From NCBI GenBank assembly GCA_964011675.1, contig CAXGPR010000004.1:1-64000 (forward strand): DNA of 64,000 nt. The letters run 5' to 3'. This DNA comes from GCA-2693325 sp964011675. GTDB lineage: Bacteria; Latescibacterota; UBA2968; UBA8231. Position numbers and translations under genes: made by a program. Shown here in pieces: positions 17,324 to 26,745 of the stretch (position 1 is its first letter; each line of letters begins with the position of its first letter). The notes below the pieces were generated by a model that did no database searches, was not told where the DNA came from, and saw nothing but the letters and a program-made list of their open reading frames with translations.

Positions 17324-18163
17324 ATGTCGACCCTTTATGTCAGCAGCGAACTAACCCCTCCCGGTGGTTTCACCGCCGGCATTGAAGGTCCTGCCTGTGA
17401 CGCCGACGGCATACTCTACGCCGTTAACTATGCCCATCAGGGAACGATTGGACGCGTCACACCCAAGGGTGACTGCAGCATCTTTGTCGAATTGCCGGAA
17501 GGGAGCACTGGCAATGGGATACGCTTTCACAGTTCCGGCGATATGCTGGTAGCCGACTACACTGGCCACAACATATTGCGTATCAAAATGCAATCCCGCA
17601 CTATTTCCGTCTATGCCCATGAACAGACCATGAATCAGCCCAACGACATTGCCATTGCCGCAAATGATACAGTGTATGCATCGGATCCTAACTGGGCTGA
17701 AAATACTGGACAAATATGGCGTATTGACGGGAACGGCCGAGCACACGTACTAGATCCAGATATGGGGACAACCAACGGCATAGAGGTTAGCCCAGATGAA
17801 AAAACGCTCTATGTAAATGAAAGTGTCCAGCGTTCAGTCTGGGCTTACGACATAGTTCCCGACGGCACCCTAGCGAACAAACGCCTGCTGATTCAGTTCC
17901 CCGACTTTAATATGGACGGAATGCGCTGTGACGTTGACGGCAATATTTACATCACGCGCCATGGAAAAGGCACTGTGGCTAAACTGTCTCCAGAGGGAGA
18001 AGTACTGCTAGAAGTCGAATTGCACGGGCAAGACCCCAGCAATATTGCCTTTGGAGGAGTAGACGGCTGCACTTGCTACGTCATGTTACAAGAAAGAGGC
18101 AATGTAGAAAGCTTCCGAGTAGAACGCCCCGGCAGAAGTTGGCGTTTATTCCATGGCACTTGA
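17324..18163 (+). CDS. SMP-30/gluconolactonase-like beta-propeller protein
   Basis: 279 aa without a signal peptide, preceded by GGGAGAA. Repeated blade motifs typical of the SMP-30/gluconolaconase/LRE family are visible (IEGPACDADGILYAVN near residue 20, NDIAIAANDTVYASDP near 100, GTTNGIEVSPDEKTLYVNES near 148 and MDGMRCDVDGNIYITRHG near 205). The conserved acidic and Asn metal-site positions fall in those blocks. It probably hydrolyses a sugar lactone in the cytoplasm, but family members vary in substrate. It diverges from sodN across a 105-base gap. Confidence 0.85.
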   Translation: MSTLYVSSELTPPGGFTAGIEGPACDADGILYAVNYAHQGTIGRVTPKGDCSIFVELPEGSTGNGIRFHSSGDMLVADYTGHNILRIKMQSRTISVYAHEQTMNQPNDIAIAANDTVYASDPNWAENTGQIWRIDGNGRAHVLDPDMGTTNGIEVSPDEKTLYVNESVQRSVWAYDIVPDGTLANKRLLIQFPDFNMDGMRCDVDGNIYITRHGKGTVAKLSPEGEVLLEVELHGQDPSNIAFGGVDGCTCYVMLQERGNVESFRVERPGRSWRLFHGT

Positions 18164-18250
18164 ACTTAACCGCATAGAAAAGGCGGCATTTGCAATCGCG
18201 AAATAATTAAGCCGCTCTCTCTATGCTCCCGTAGTTGGGCAGTAGATTGA

Positions 18251-18898
18251 CTACTCCATCTTACTGATTTGATCTCTTACTTCGGCAGCTTCTTCGTATG
18301 CTTCCTGCGCGATAAGCCAATCTAAATGCGCCTTTAGTTTGTCCAAATCGCTTACTTCCCCATCTACCACATCTTCAGGGTCGTCTCCGGTAGACGCCAC
18401 CGGAACCGCTTTGTCTTCGTCCACAGCGCAGTCTTGTCCAACGCCCTCGCTCTCAGCCACTTCAATGACGCGGCCTACTTTTTCGATTACTTTCATGCTG
18501 AGAAACAGGGGAACACCGAGCTGTGTAGCGAGAATCATCCCATCGCTAGGCCTGCAGTCCAACGGGAACACATCTCCAGGAGCATCAATTTCCAAGCAGG
18601 CGTGAAACACTTCTTCTTCTAGCGTATGAATAATCAGCCGCTCTACCGTCGCTCCCATGTGTTCGAGAATTTGACGTAGCAAATCATGCGGCAGTGGCCG
18701 CGGCATAGCGATTTTGCGTATGGCCATAGCCAAAGCTTGCCCCTCAAACTGCCCAATCGTTATAGGCACCACGCGCTCGTCAACGTTACCTTTGAGCAGA
18801 ACAAGAAAACCTTGTGCTGCACCGACTCCTTGGTGAACATCGGGGTAAGGATAAATATCGAAAATCGATACGGGAACTATGTCGTTGTCGTTTTCCAT
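18251..18898 (-). CDS. DUF151 bifunctional nuclease-domain protein with UVR motif
   Basis: 215 aa. The DUF151 (BFN) domain covers about residues 15-145, with the conserved RVVPITIGQFEGQALA and DCRPSDGMILATQLGVPLFLS blocks. A short acidic linker follows, then a UvrB/UvrC-type motif (LDKLKAHLDWLIAQEAYEEAAEVRDQI) at the C-terminus. Proteins with this pair are common in Actinobacteria, Aquificae and FCB genomes; nuclease activity has been reported for plant relatives, but the bacterial role is unclear. It is read convergently with the SMP-30 gene. Confidence 0.88.
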   Translation of the reverse strand: MENDNDIVPVSIFDIYPYPDVHQGVGAAQGFLVLLKGNVDERVVPITIGQFEGQALAMAIRKIAMPRPLPHDLLRQILEHMGATVERLIIHTLEEEVFHACLEIDAPGDVFPLDCRPSDGMILATQLGVPLFLSMKVIEKVGRVIEVAESEGVGQDCAVDEDKAVPVASTGDDPEDVVDGEVSDLDKLKAHLDWLIAQEAYEEAAEVRDQISKME

Positions 18899-18974
18899 AG
18901 ATGTGTTGGTGAGGGCGTTGGAATAGCCATTCTACAGTAATATACTCCTTCAAAGCCAACGAGCAAGAAATCTA

Positions 18975-19235
18975 CATGAGTCCGTGCTCTTTCGTATCAA
19001 GCAAAAAGTCCTCGTGAAGTATGATACGATCCAAAAAGTCAATCCCCATTATGCAAACCACATGAACAAAACGTCGTATTAACTGTATATCATCATGGCG
19101 CGGCGATATGTAGCCATATGAGTTGGTTGTGCGCGAAAACAATACCGGCTGCAACAGGCTTAACCACAGGATGAAAAACCTCGCCTGTAAATGCTACAAA
19201 AAATAGCAGGCTGACAATAGATATGACTTCACCGT
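18975..19235 (-). pseudogene. radC: RadC (JAB/MPN domain) remnant, frameshifted
   Basis: The minus strand carries the C-terminal part of a RadC-type protein in two frames. The first frame reads GEVFHPVVKPVAAGIVFAHN, the strand-helix before the JAMM motif. After a one-base shift the second frame gives SPRHDDIQLIRRF, then MGIDFLDRIILHEDF and KEHGLM. The catalytic block that should read HNHPSGD is destroyed at the shift. No N-terminal HhH domain is found upstream, where lnt begins. It is a decayed fragment, not a functional gene. Confidence 0.75.
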
Positions 19236-19392
19236 GTATCACCTAGTTTCGCATGTTGAGATACAGGTCGTTCAACAGCACACGCCGTGTAACTTTCTTG
19301 CCATCGTACAAATGGCCATCTATATTCTTTCCTTGCTCTCCGATTTATTTATCAACGCTTCATCTATTCTCAACCCAAAAAGCATAGAGTGG

Positions 19393-20934
19393 ATGGAAAC
19401 ACCCTTCTTTACTCGCTGTTTTCTGCCAGCACTTAGTGGCATCTTATTAGCACTATCTTTTCCCGGTCCACCGCTACAGTTTCTCGCCTTTTTTTATCAT
19501 CCTCAGTGGGCCTATGTGGGATTCCTACCTCTATTCTTTGCCCTACAGAATAGCCAAAGCAGGCATATCTTGTATAGCGGTTGGCTCTCTGGTTTTACCT
19601 TTAACCTCCTGTGCTTATACTGGGTGGCCTACACACAGGGTGGAGGCCCCGCTGTTGTTGGTGGCACGCTGCTACTAGCCGCTTATTTGGGACTATTTGT
19701 TGCGGTTTGGTCTTTGGCCATTCATAAGATAGTTGCCCGCTGGGGCCTATTCGGCTGGCTCGCAGCCCCGACACTCTGGACCGCACAGGAATATGCGCTT
19801 TCTTTGGGTGAGCTAGGATTTCCCTGGCTACTGCTGGGTCACGCCCAGTCGGGACAAACAACCTTTGTTCAGTTTGCCTCCATAACCGGCGTATACGGCG
19901 TCTCCTTTTGGGTGGTCCTGATTAATGTGCTGCTTTTCTTGCTCTGCTATACACGAGGCATTCAACGCGCAGTCCTCGGTATGGCACTGGTTGCCTCCTT
20001 TGTATTTCCCTGGATACACGCGCATAACGTAATAGACCGTAAAACGCCCACGCGGTCACTACGCGTTGCACTGATTCAACCCAATATAAGTCTGGAGGAA
20101 AAGTGGGGACGCGGAGGTCTAGAACGCAGCTTAGACCGCCTTGCACACCTCTCTTATGGGACCGCTGCAGAGCTGCCTGAGCTCATTGTATGGCCCGAAA
20201 CTGCTCTCCCCTGCTATCTGGCTCTTACAGATGACTGTCGTCGCCAAACAGCGGCCTTCGTCAATGAGATAAACATTCCCCTGTTGACCGGTGCATCACA
20301 CTACGATAGAGTACTCCAACAACCGTATAATGCTGCTTTTTTCTTGCAACCGAACCAGATTGAAATACCTCATTATGCCAAAATGCACTTAGTCCCTTTC
20401 GGGGAAAGGACCCCTTATCGCGACCGCATTCCGTTCCTAGGGCAAATTGATTGGACCCAGTTAACGGGTGATCTTGGCCCAGCCGAATTTGCACCTGGCC
20501 GCAGGCGAACTATTTTTTCACATGAGCGTGCTAATTTTGCCGTGCTGATATGCTTCGAATCCGTATTTCCCGACCTAGTCCGGCGGCACGTGCTAGCAGG
20601 AGCACAAGTGCTTATTAATATCACCAACGACTCTTGGTTTGGGCGCAGCGCGGGCCCATATCAACACGCGCTGCTCAACGCTATGCGAGCCATAGAAAAC
20701 CGCGTGGCAATTGCACGCAGCGCTACGAGCGGACAATCGCTCTTCATCGACCGATTTGGACGCCGCTACCAAATGAGTGAAATCTTCACCGAGGCCGCAC
20801 TTGTTGGTAACGTATCTGTGGCACAGAGTGGATCTTTTTACAGTCGTAACGGAGATTTGTTCGCATACTGCTGTCTTCTGTTCTCCGCTTTTTTTCTTAT
20901 TGTATTGCGTATGAGAAATCGTGCCAACCTATGA
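19393..20934 (+). CDS. lnt: Apolipoprotein N-acyltransferase
   Basis: Lnt adds the third acyl chain to the N-terminal cysteine of lipoproteins in the inner membrane. I choose the ATG at 19393 (513 aa, the family norm); the frame is open back to 19234, but that part overlaps the radC remnant. Six or so N-terminal membrane helices (to about residue 200) precede a nitrilase-like domain with the Glu-Lys-Cys triad: Glu in WPETALP, Lys in KMHLVPFGE and Cys in LICFES. The stop overlaps the tatC start by 4 bases. The substrates include the lipoproteins encoded in this window. Confidence 0.94.
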   Translation: METPFFTRCFLPALSGILLALSFPGPPLQFLAFFYHPQWAYVGFLPLFFALQNSQSRHILYSGWLSGFTFNLLCLYWVAYTQGGGPAVVGGTLLLAAYLGLFVAVWSLAIHKIVARWGLFGWLAAPTLWTAQEYALSLGELGFPWLLLGHAQSGQTTFVQFASITGVYGVSFWVVLINVLLFLLCYTRGIQRAVLGMALVASFVFPWIHAHNVIDRKTPTRSLRVALIQPNISLEEKWGRGGLERSLDRLAHLSYGTAAELPELIVWPETALPCYLALTDDCRRQTAAFVNEINIPLLTGASHYDRVLQQPYNAAFFLQPNQIEIPHYAKMHLVPFGERTPYRDRIPFLGQIDWTQLTGDLGPAEFAPGRRRTIFSHERANFAVLICFESVFPDLVRRHVLAGAQVLINITNDSWFGRSAGPYQHALLNAMRAIENRVAIARSATSGQSLFIDRFGRRYQMSEIFTEAALVGNVSVAQSGSFYSRNGDLFAYCCLLFSAFFLIVLRMRNRANL

Positions 20935-21863
20935 ACGATAAAAGCTCTTATCCTGTCGAAATGGACGCAGAAGATCGCTCCCTACAGCCTTCAGGATCGG
21001 GCGAAATGGCGTTCCTGGATCACCTTGAAGAACTGCGCTGGCGTATTCTTCGCTCGCTGATCGCCATTCTACTGGGTGCCATTGTGTGCTTCGCCCTATC
21101 TGATAGCGTAATGAAGCTGTTGATAAAACCCTATGAAGAAGCCGTGCTAAGCTTGGAGAATCAGCGATCACCGGGCGTTGTATCTGCTATCCAATCTCTG
21201 GTCGGCAGTTGGCTTGGCACGCAGCAGGAAGTATTAGGTCCTACGTCTGACGTCGACGAAATACCCCCTGCGCGGCGCCTGCAGGCCCTGCGCCCAATGA
21301 CTTATTTTTTCATCAACTTGCAGATCGCTTTTATGAGCGGATTCGTATTGGCTTTACCCTATTTGCTCCTTCAGGCCTGGCAATTTATAGCGCCCGGCTT
21401 GCTGCGTACGGAAAAACGCTTAGCGTTGCCTATCTTATCTCTAAGCGTGTTATGTTTCGCGATTGGAGCACTGATCGCCTACCTACTAGTACTCCCAATG
21501 GGCCTGCGTTTCTTTCTTGCCCTCGAACCGCCAGATATGACGTCTCAGTGGTCTGCCGACGAGTATATCAGCTTTGTTCTCCGTCTTATTTTTGGCTTTG
21601 GCCTAGTATTTGAAATGCCCGTAATGGCCCTTTTCCTGTCCAAGGTTGGCGTCCTCACAGCCGAAACGATGCGTCGCATTAGGCGATATGCAATCGTCGT
21701 CATATTCGTCCTAGCCGCAATTATTACGCCCCCAGATCCCGTATCACAACTCATGATGGCTCTTCCACTACTCTTGCTTTACGAACTCAGCATATGGATC
21801 TGCAAGGTCACTGCTAAAGAGGGCAAAGCGCTAGAAAACAATCTGGAAAAACGCGATCCGTAA
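20931..21863 (+). CDS. tatC: Sec-independent translocase protein TatC
   Basis: TatC is the multispanning receptor of the Tat pathway. The N-terminal block (MAFLDHLEELRWRILRSL) and the later FxxGxxFEMP (FGFGLVFEMPVMALF) are diagnostic. At 310 aa it is longer than the usual 240-260 because of an insertion of about 55 residues between the first and second membrane helices (residues about 65-120). It overlaps lnt by 4 bases, so lipoprotein maturation and Tat export are co-transcribed. Confidence 0.95.
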   Translation: MNDKSSYPVEMDAEDRSLQPSGSGEMAFLDHLEELRWRILRSLIAILLGAIVCFALSDSVMKLLIKPYEEAVLSLENQRSPGVVSAIQSLVGSWLGTQQEVLGPTSDVDEIPPARRLQALRPMTYFFINLQIAFMSGFVLALPYLLLQAWQFIAPGLLRTEKRLALPILSLSVLCFAIGALIAYLLVLPMGLRFFLALEPPDMTSQWSADEYISFVLRLIFGFGLVFEMPVMALFLSKVGVLTAETMRRIRRYAIVVIFVLAAIITPPDPVSQLMMALPLLLLYELSIWICKVTAKEGKALENNLEKRDP

Positions 21864-21887
21864 GAACGCAAAAGAAGCGATGGGCAG

Positions 21888-22748
21888 CTAGAACGCCCGT
21901 CCCAGCCCGATGTAAGTCCGCACGTGACTCATATCAACGGAAGGTCCCCATTTGACAATGCGCTGCAACCCCGTCTCTGCAACAAACGTCCAGCGACCCG
22001 GGATCTGTAAACCTGCTGTCAGGTTAAAACCCAGTTTATTAGCCGAATCATCGCTCGTGCCGGGCGCATCTATGCTCAGTTGATGTAGACCCATTCCGAC
22101 TCCTATATACAGTCCAGACCGATTGTGTTCACTCAGCAAGCGATGCATGTCGAATTCGATAGCCAAATCATCCACCTCTCCAACCGCACTGGTTCGATAC
22201 GTGAAGTTAAGGCGCCATCGATTCTGCAACACTTGACCCAGACGAACACCGAAACCCAAACCGTTTCCTGAACGAGCTTCCATAAGCAGACTATTCTGCG
22301 CGTTCCAACGCAAATCTGTGCTACGCCCCCATTCGCCTCCTATCATAAACAGGATAGATCGCTTTCCAAAGACACCCTTTTCCTGTTCCGACTCGCTTTG
22401 ATATTCGCGTTCGGAGAGCTCCGCATGCGCCTGTTCTGCCATTATTTGCCAATCTCGCTCTGAGAACGCGCGCTGCAGAACTTGTATAGTTTCCCCAAGT
22501 TTTACATACGTGATCTCTCCGATGCTGAACGCACTATCTACGCGCACAATCTCCACCTCGGCTACCTGCGCAAAATGCTCACCGTGCTCACGCAGCAGCA
22601 GGTAGACATCGCCTTTTTGAGCACCTGCCTGTTGACCAGCATCAATATAAACCAACGTTGGAGTCACTTTTATCACGTAGTGCACTTCTTCAGCTTGCAC
22701 CATCATGGCCAGACCGAACAGGCTGATAGCCAGTACTATTCTTCTCAT
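21888..22748 (-). CDS. Envelope protein of unknown function, beta-barrel-like C-terminus
   Basis: 286 aa with a signal peptide (ISLFGLAMMVQA). Residues about 20-90 (VTPTLVYIDAGQQAGAQKGDVYLLLR, then VAEVEIVRVDSAFSIGEI) resemble the small beta domain found in FlgT-type and related proteins. The second half (about 130-286) alternates residues as in an outer-membrane barrel and ends in an aromatic Phe (YIGLGRAF). The start overlaps the stop of the upstream 343-aa gene in an ATGA arrangement. I do not recognise a named family. Confidence 0.75.
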   Translation of the reverse strand: MRRIVLAISLFGLAMMVQAEEVHYVIKVTPTLVYIDAGQQAGAQKGDVYLLLREHGEHFAQVAEVEIVRVDSAFSIGEITYVKLGETIQVLQRAFSERDWQIMAEQAHAELSEREYQSESEQEKGVFGKRSILFMIGGEWGRSTDLRWNAQNSLLMEARSGNGLGFGVRLGQVLQNRWRLNFTYRTSAVGEVDDLAIEFDMHRLLSEHNRSGLYIGVGMGLHQLSIDAPGTSDDSANKLGFNLTAGLQIPGRWTFVAETGLQRIVKWGPSVDMSHVRTYIGLGRAF

Positions 22749-23776
22749 CGCGCCCTGTATTCCCTGTCTGATTCGTCATCATCGAAATCAACGTCATACT
22801 CTTCGATGAAATCGTCGTCGTCTTCTGCAAAATCCTGATCTATATCCTCTAAACCATCCATCACATCATCGTAGCGGCGCTTTATAAAAAATATAACGAT
22901 ACCCGTCAGCGCTATGATACCAACTGCAATGACACTGATGCCCAACGTATAATCCAAGGCGTCGGATAGGTAACCGATATACCAATCTGTCTCCCCGTTT
23001 TCGCTTTCTACGTCGACGAGATTATCCTCAAGTAAGGTAGGTTCTTCGAGCTGCTCCAGATGCAGTGAGTCGCGCTCCACGCTGATCAAGACCGTTTTGC
23101 CCACAACTTGTAAGCGCACATCCGTATCTTCGCTGTAGCGAATAGTCAACTCACGCGTATCTTCAGCTCTGTAACTTCCACTAATGACCTGCCCCAGCCG
23201 ATCGCGATCTTCTCCCTGCTGAGCTTCGAGTTCAATAAGGCGCTCATCAAGAGTAACGAGATAGGACTTAATTGCCCTCATCTCATCCCACACCTGCTGG
23301 GCAAACACCGGATAGGCGGACAGCGTTTTTTGCGACTTCTGATAGCTCTTTATATCGTTTTCCAAGCCGCGAACGCGCTCGATAAACTGCGCAACAGCTT
23401 CTGGTTCGGCACTGGCATCTCGTCGAACAGACTCAGCCTGCTCGTATTCGACTAAATCTCCTATTCGAGGCATAGAATAGGTCTTTACCAATATAGCAGT
23501 TGCCCTGTCTGCCTCTACGCTGCGCACTTCCGCCAAGCCAACCGGCTCTTGTGGAATACCTAATACTTGGCCACTGATGGGATGAATAATTTCTTCTCCC
23601 GCTCGTAGCAGAGTAACGGATGCACCCGTCTGCAACCCTCGATCCGAACCGGCTTCTATCGTCACGGAGGTCGCACCGTCATGGCGCACTGCGCTAACAT
23701 GAGTTGTCGACGGATCTGCAAAAATTGGCACTGCGCAAAAAACGATGCACAGCACTGCATAGTGTATATGGAGCAT
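22745..23776 (-). CDS. Membrane-anchored envelope protein of unknown function
   Basis: 343 aa with a signal peptide (IHYAVLCIVFCAVPIFA). An N-terminal beta domain (about residues 25-110: IEAGSDRGLQTGASVTLLR, VGLAEVRSVEADRATA) is of the same type as in the next gene. A predicted coiled-coil stretch follows (about 125-200), then one membrane helix (LGISVIAVGIIALTGIVIFF, about 282-300), and a very acidic cytoplasmic tail (DQDFAEDDDDFIEEYDVDF). It overlaps the downstream gene by 4 bases. The function is unknown. Confidence 0.75.
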   Translation of the reverse strand: MLHIHYAVLCIVFCAVPIFADPSTTHVSAVRHDGATSVTIEAGSDRGLQTGASVTLLRAGEEIIHPISGQVLGIPQEPVGLAEVRSVEADRATAILVKTYSMPRIGDLVEYEQAESVRRDASAEPEAVAQFIERVRGLENDIKSYQKSQKTLSAYPVFAQQVWDEMRAIKSYLVTLDERLIELEAQQGEDRDRLGQVISGSYRAEDTRELTIRYSEDTDVRLQVVGKTVLISVERDSLHLEQLEEPTLLEDNLVDVESENGETDWYIGYLSDALDYTLGISVIAVGIIALTGIVIFFIKRRYDDVMDGLEDIDQDFAEDDDDFIEEYDVDFDDDESDREYRAR

Positions 23777-23842
23777 GGGGATCTACTCTCGTTTTATTTT
23801 TTCTAGAACGGGCGCCTCGTGCCCGCTATATTATTCTACCTA

Positions 23843-24538
23843 CTACAGCTTCCGCATACCGAAAGCCAAGAGAATTTCCGTTGGCGCATCGCCACTAGGC
23901 GGCCACATCTCCCGCCCAACAAGCCCTATGCCCGGAGAGTAATACGAAGCGTAGGACATCACTTGAGCACCTTGTTCTTTGCGAAAATGCGTTACGATCT
24001 GTATGCAGTCCTTGTAGCGTGAAGATCCAGTCTCCAAGACGGTATCTCTGTTGCTGATCTGCTTCTTTATGTGCAAGCCCTGACTACGATAGACATAAGG
24101 AGTGGCCTGATTACCGTCGGCCAAAACGACGTTCACTCCGCCTTCAGGGCCCATCTCGAAGACCTTCTCACCTTCGCGATACGCAACCGTTTCGTCGTCA
24201 AAAAAGTAGACGTCACGTCCCTCGCGGCTTTCTCTGCGCACGATCCTCCGCTCAAGTTCAGTAGTTGTCCCACTGAGTGGGTCAAGACGTTGGTAAATCC
24301 AGTAACGACCTACCTCTAGCGGATAATACTCATGTTCTCCTTCTTCCGTCCTTGTCTGTTCGACCTCGGTAGCTGTTAGTCCTGCAAACTCAACTGTAGG
24401 CCGCGTTAAAGATCGCTGCTCTCCACTCTTATACCACAACCCTGCTCCTGCTAGAACGAGGCATATGCACCCCAGTATACCCATCAAATGGGTGCCCCAA
24501 TTCCCGCGCAGCTTCTTACCTTTTCTACTCAATGTCAA
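23843..24538 (-). CDS. Single-pass membrane protein of unknown function
   Basis: I place the start at the TTG at 24538 (231 aa) because GGAGG lies 5 bases upstream; the open frame extends 23 codons further. A positively charged N-terminus precedes one membrane helix (LMGILGCICLVLAGAGLWY). The periplasmic part contains YYPLEVGRYWIYQRLD near residue 70 and ends near YYSPGIGLVGRE, a layout often seen in FCB envelope proteins of unknown function. It is 66 bases upstream of the 343-aa gene and probably in the same operon. Confidence 0.72.
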   Translation of the reverse strand: MTLSRKGKKLRGNWGTHLMGILGCICLVLAGAGLWYKSGEQRSLTRPTVEFAGLTATEVEQTRTEEGEHEYYPLEVGRYWIYQRLDPLSGTTTELERRIVRRESREGRDVYFFDDETVAYREGEKVFEMGPEGGVNVVLADGNQATPYVYRSQGLHIKKQISNRDTVLETGSSRYKDCIQIVTHFRKEQGAQVMSYASYYSPGIGLVGREMWPPSGDAPTEILLAFGMRKL

Positions 24539-24736
24539 TATGACCTCCGTTCCCTTACTATCGGAGTGACAGAGAAAACCTTTATCATAATATTGCATCT
24601 TGGCCAAGACGCTACTCGCATTAGGCAGTTCACAGACGGCATACTCACTCCAATCAAGTGCCTCCTCGCCATAAACAATACCTTTCTATATATTCTGCCT
24701 GTTTTTTGGCATGACCCATATCACAGGAGAACTACT

Positions 24737-25534
24737 ATGAGCACAAAGACGACGCGAATTGGCCTAGTGGGCTATGGCCAGATTGGCCGCGCCGTTCATC
24801 AGATGATTGATGCCAGCCCAGAAACCGGTATGCAAGTCGTATTTGTCCACGACCAGTTTGCCGGTACACTTGAAGACATACCTGAGGAGTTGGCTCTAGC
24901 CGATTTGGGAGCTTTTGAGAGCAAGGAACCGGATCTCGTAGTAGAAATGGCTCATCCCGATATAACGCGAGCTTGGGGCAAGACAATTCTAGAAAAGACG
25001 GACTACATGTTTATTTCCGTCACGGCTCTGGCCGATCGCCAGGTCGAACAAGAGATTGAAGAGACGACCCAGCGCTACGGCACGCGTGCCTTTGTCCCGC
25101 ACGGGGGCGTCGTCGGCATGGACGCCCTGTTGGAAAACCGCGACGTGTGGGAATCCGTTGACGTGATCATGAAGAAGCCTCCACACAACGTAGACTGCGC
25201 GGCCGCCGGTTTGGACCCCGACAAGATCAGCGAAGAGACAACCCTTTACGACGGGCCTACGCGCGGCATTTGTCCTCTTTTTCCTCGCAACGTCAACACT
25301 CATGCAGCAATTGCCTATGCCGGCATTGGATTTGACCAGACGCACTCCGTGCTACAGGTAGATCCAGCATGGAAAGAAGCCACGGTTGCTATCCACGCCA
25401 AAGGATCGGGAGTCGACCTACGCGTGGAGCGCATCGAAAGCATCACCGGCGTGACGGGCGCATCTACGCCAGCTTCCATCTACAATACGGTGCAAATGAT
25501 CGGTTCAACCGGTCCGGGTATCCATCTGCGATGA
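24737..25534 (+). CDS. nadX: L-aspartate dehydrogenase-like protein (NadX family)
   Basis: NAD(P)-dependent oxidation of L-aspartate to iminoaspartate, which can feed NAD synthesis in place of NadB. I start at the ATG at 24737 (265 aa) with AGGAG upstream; the open frame extends further 5'. The Rossmann motif is GLVGYGQIGRAV (about residues 8-19), and the family block is VPHGGVVGMDAL near residue 125, followed by the DUF108 C-terminal domain. The start of the aminotransferase gene overlaps its stop (ATGA). nadA and nadC are not in the window, so the pathway is inferred. Confidence 0.85.
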   Translation: MSTKTTRIGLVGYGQIGRAVHQMIDASPETGMQVVFVHDQFAGTLEDIPEELALADLGAFESKEPDLVVEMAHPDITRAWGKTILEKTDYMFISVTALADRQVEQEIEETTQRYGTRAFVPHGGVVGMDALLENRDVWESVDVIMKKPPHNVDCAAAGLDPDKISEETTLYDGPTRGICPLFPRNVNTHAAIAYAGIGFDQTHSVLQVDPAWKEATVAIHAKGSGVDLRVERIESITGVTGASTPASIYNTVQMIGSTGPGIHLR

Positions 25535-26697
25535 AACCATTTGCCGATATTCCGTCGCAGATACCTCGCTCAGGCATACGCGAGATCATGGACATGGCCT
25601 GGGCCGTTGAAAAAGAAAAGCCCGTCATTCATTTAGAAGTGGGCCAACCTGACTTTGCCACGCCCGAACACATTGTCGATGCAACCTGTCGCTACGTGCG
25701 CGAAGGACACACTAAATACGTGCCCAATGCAGGCGTAAATACGCTGCGTGAAGCGGCGGCGCGCTATTTTCATCAACGCAGCGGGATTGAGACCTCTTCG
25801 GATAATATTCTGGTGACTCCCGGTGCCGTGATGGGCATCGCTTCTGCATTTTTCTCTTTGCTAGAGCCCAGAGATGAGGTGCTATTACCCGACCCTGGAT
25901 GGCCCAACTACAACATGGCAGCTTCGCTTATCCACGCTAAGCCAGTCTTTTACGACCTGCGGGCAGACCACCAGTTTTTGCCCGATATAGACCAGATTGA
26001 CCACCTCGTCACGCCACGTACAAAGCTGCTTCTGCTGTGCACTCCCTCCAATCCAACGGGGCAGGTGTATGACGCAGAAGTGATGGGCGCGCTGATGCAG
26101 CTAGCCAATCGCCACGACCTCTGGGTGCTATCGGATGAAATCTACGCAGATATAACCTTCGGAGACGGACATATCTCCGCGCTCCAACACGATACCGACG
26201 GCCGCACGCTCATAGTGAGCGGCATGTCCAAAAGCTACGCCATGACGGGATACCGCGTAGGCTTTACGCGAGGCCCACTCGACTATATTGAACTCGCATC
26301 CAAGCTACAGGAACCGTTCGTCTCTTGCGGCACAGGCTTTTCCCAGCTGGCCTCAGCAGAGGCGCTAGACGGAGCACAAAACTGCGTTGTAGAGATGCGG
26401 GACGCCTATGCCAAACGCATGCAGATCGCCTTGGACATTCTCCGCGAATACGGCCTATACCGGTACAGTCCAGGGGGCGCAATCTATCTACTTATCGACA
26501 TTGCACCCTCCGGGTTAAATTCGCACGACTTTGCTACGCGTCTGCTGCAGGAAAAAGGTGTGGCAGTCGCTCCAGGCAGTACCTTTGGCGCCATGTGTGC
26601 GGACCACGTACGGATTTCTATCGCCGCATCAGAGGATCATATACGCCGAGGTGTCACGGGCATCTGTGAGATGATACGTGCGCTAGAAGTCGCGTAA
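25531..26697 (+). CDS. PLP-dependent class I aminotransferase
   Basis: 388 aa, taken from the ATG at 25531 that overlaps the nadX stop; the open frame continues upstream inside nadX in another frame. It is a fold-type I aminotransferase of the aspartate/aromatic group: GQPDFATPEHI near residue 38, the cofactor-binding NPTG (TPSNPTGQVYD), the SDEIYAD block, and the PLP lysine in VSGMSKSYAMTGYRVGF (about residue 235). Its exact substrate is unknown. Coupling with an aspartate dehydrogenase suggests aspartate or a related amino acid. Confidence 0.9.
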   Translation: MKPFADIPSQIPRSGIREIMDMAWAVEKEKPVIHLEVGQPDFATPEHIVDATCRYVREGHTKYVPNAGVNTLREAAARYFHQRSGIETSSDNILVTPGAVMGIASAFFSLLEPRDEVLLPDPGWPNYNMAASLIHAKPVFYDLRADHQFLPDIDQIDHLVTPRTKLLLLCTPSNPTGQVYDAEVMGALMQLANRHDLWVLSDEIYADITFGDGHISALQHDTDGRTLIVSGMSKSYAMTGYRVGFTRGPLDYIELASKLQEPFVSCGTGFSQLASAEALDGAQNCVVEMRDAYAKRMQIALDILREYGLYRYSPGGAIYLLIDIAPSGLNSHDFATRLLQEKGVAVAPGSTFGAMCADHVRISIAASEDHIRRGVTGICEMIRALEVA

Positions 26698-26745
26698 GGA
26701 CAGTTCGGTTCGCGGTTTCCTGTCAAGAAAAGCAGTACGTATAAA

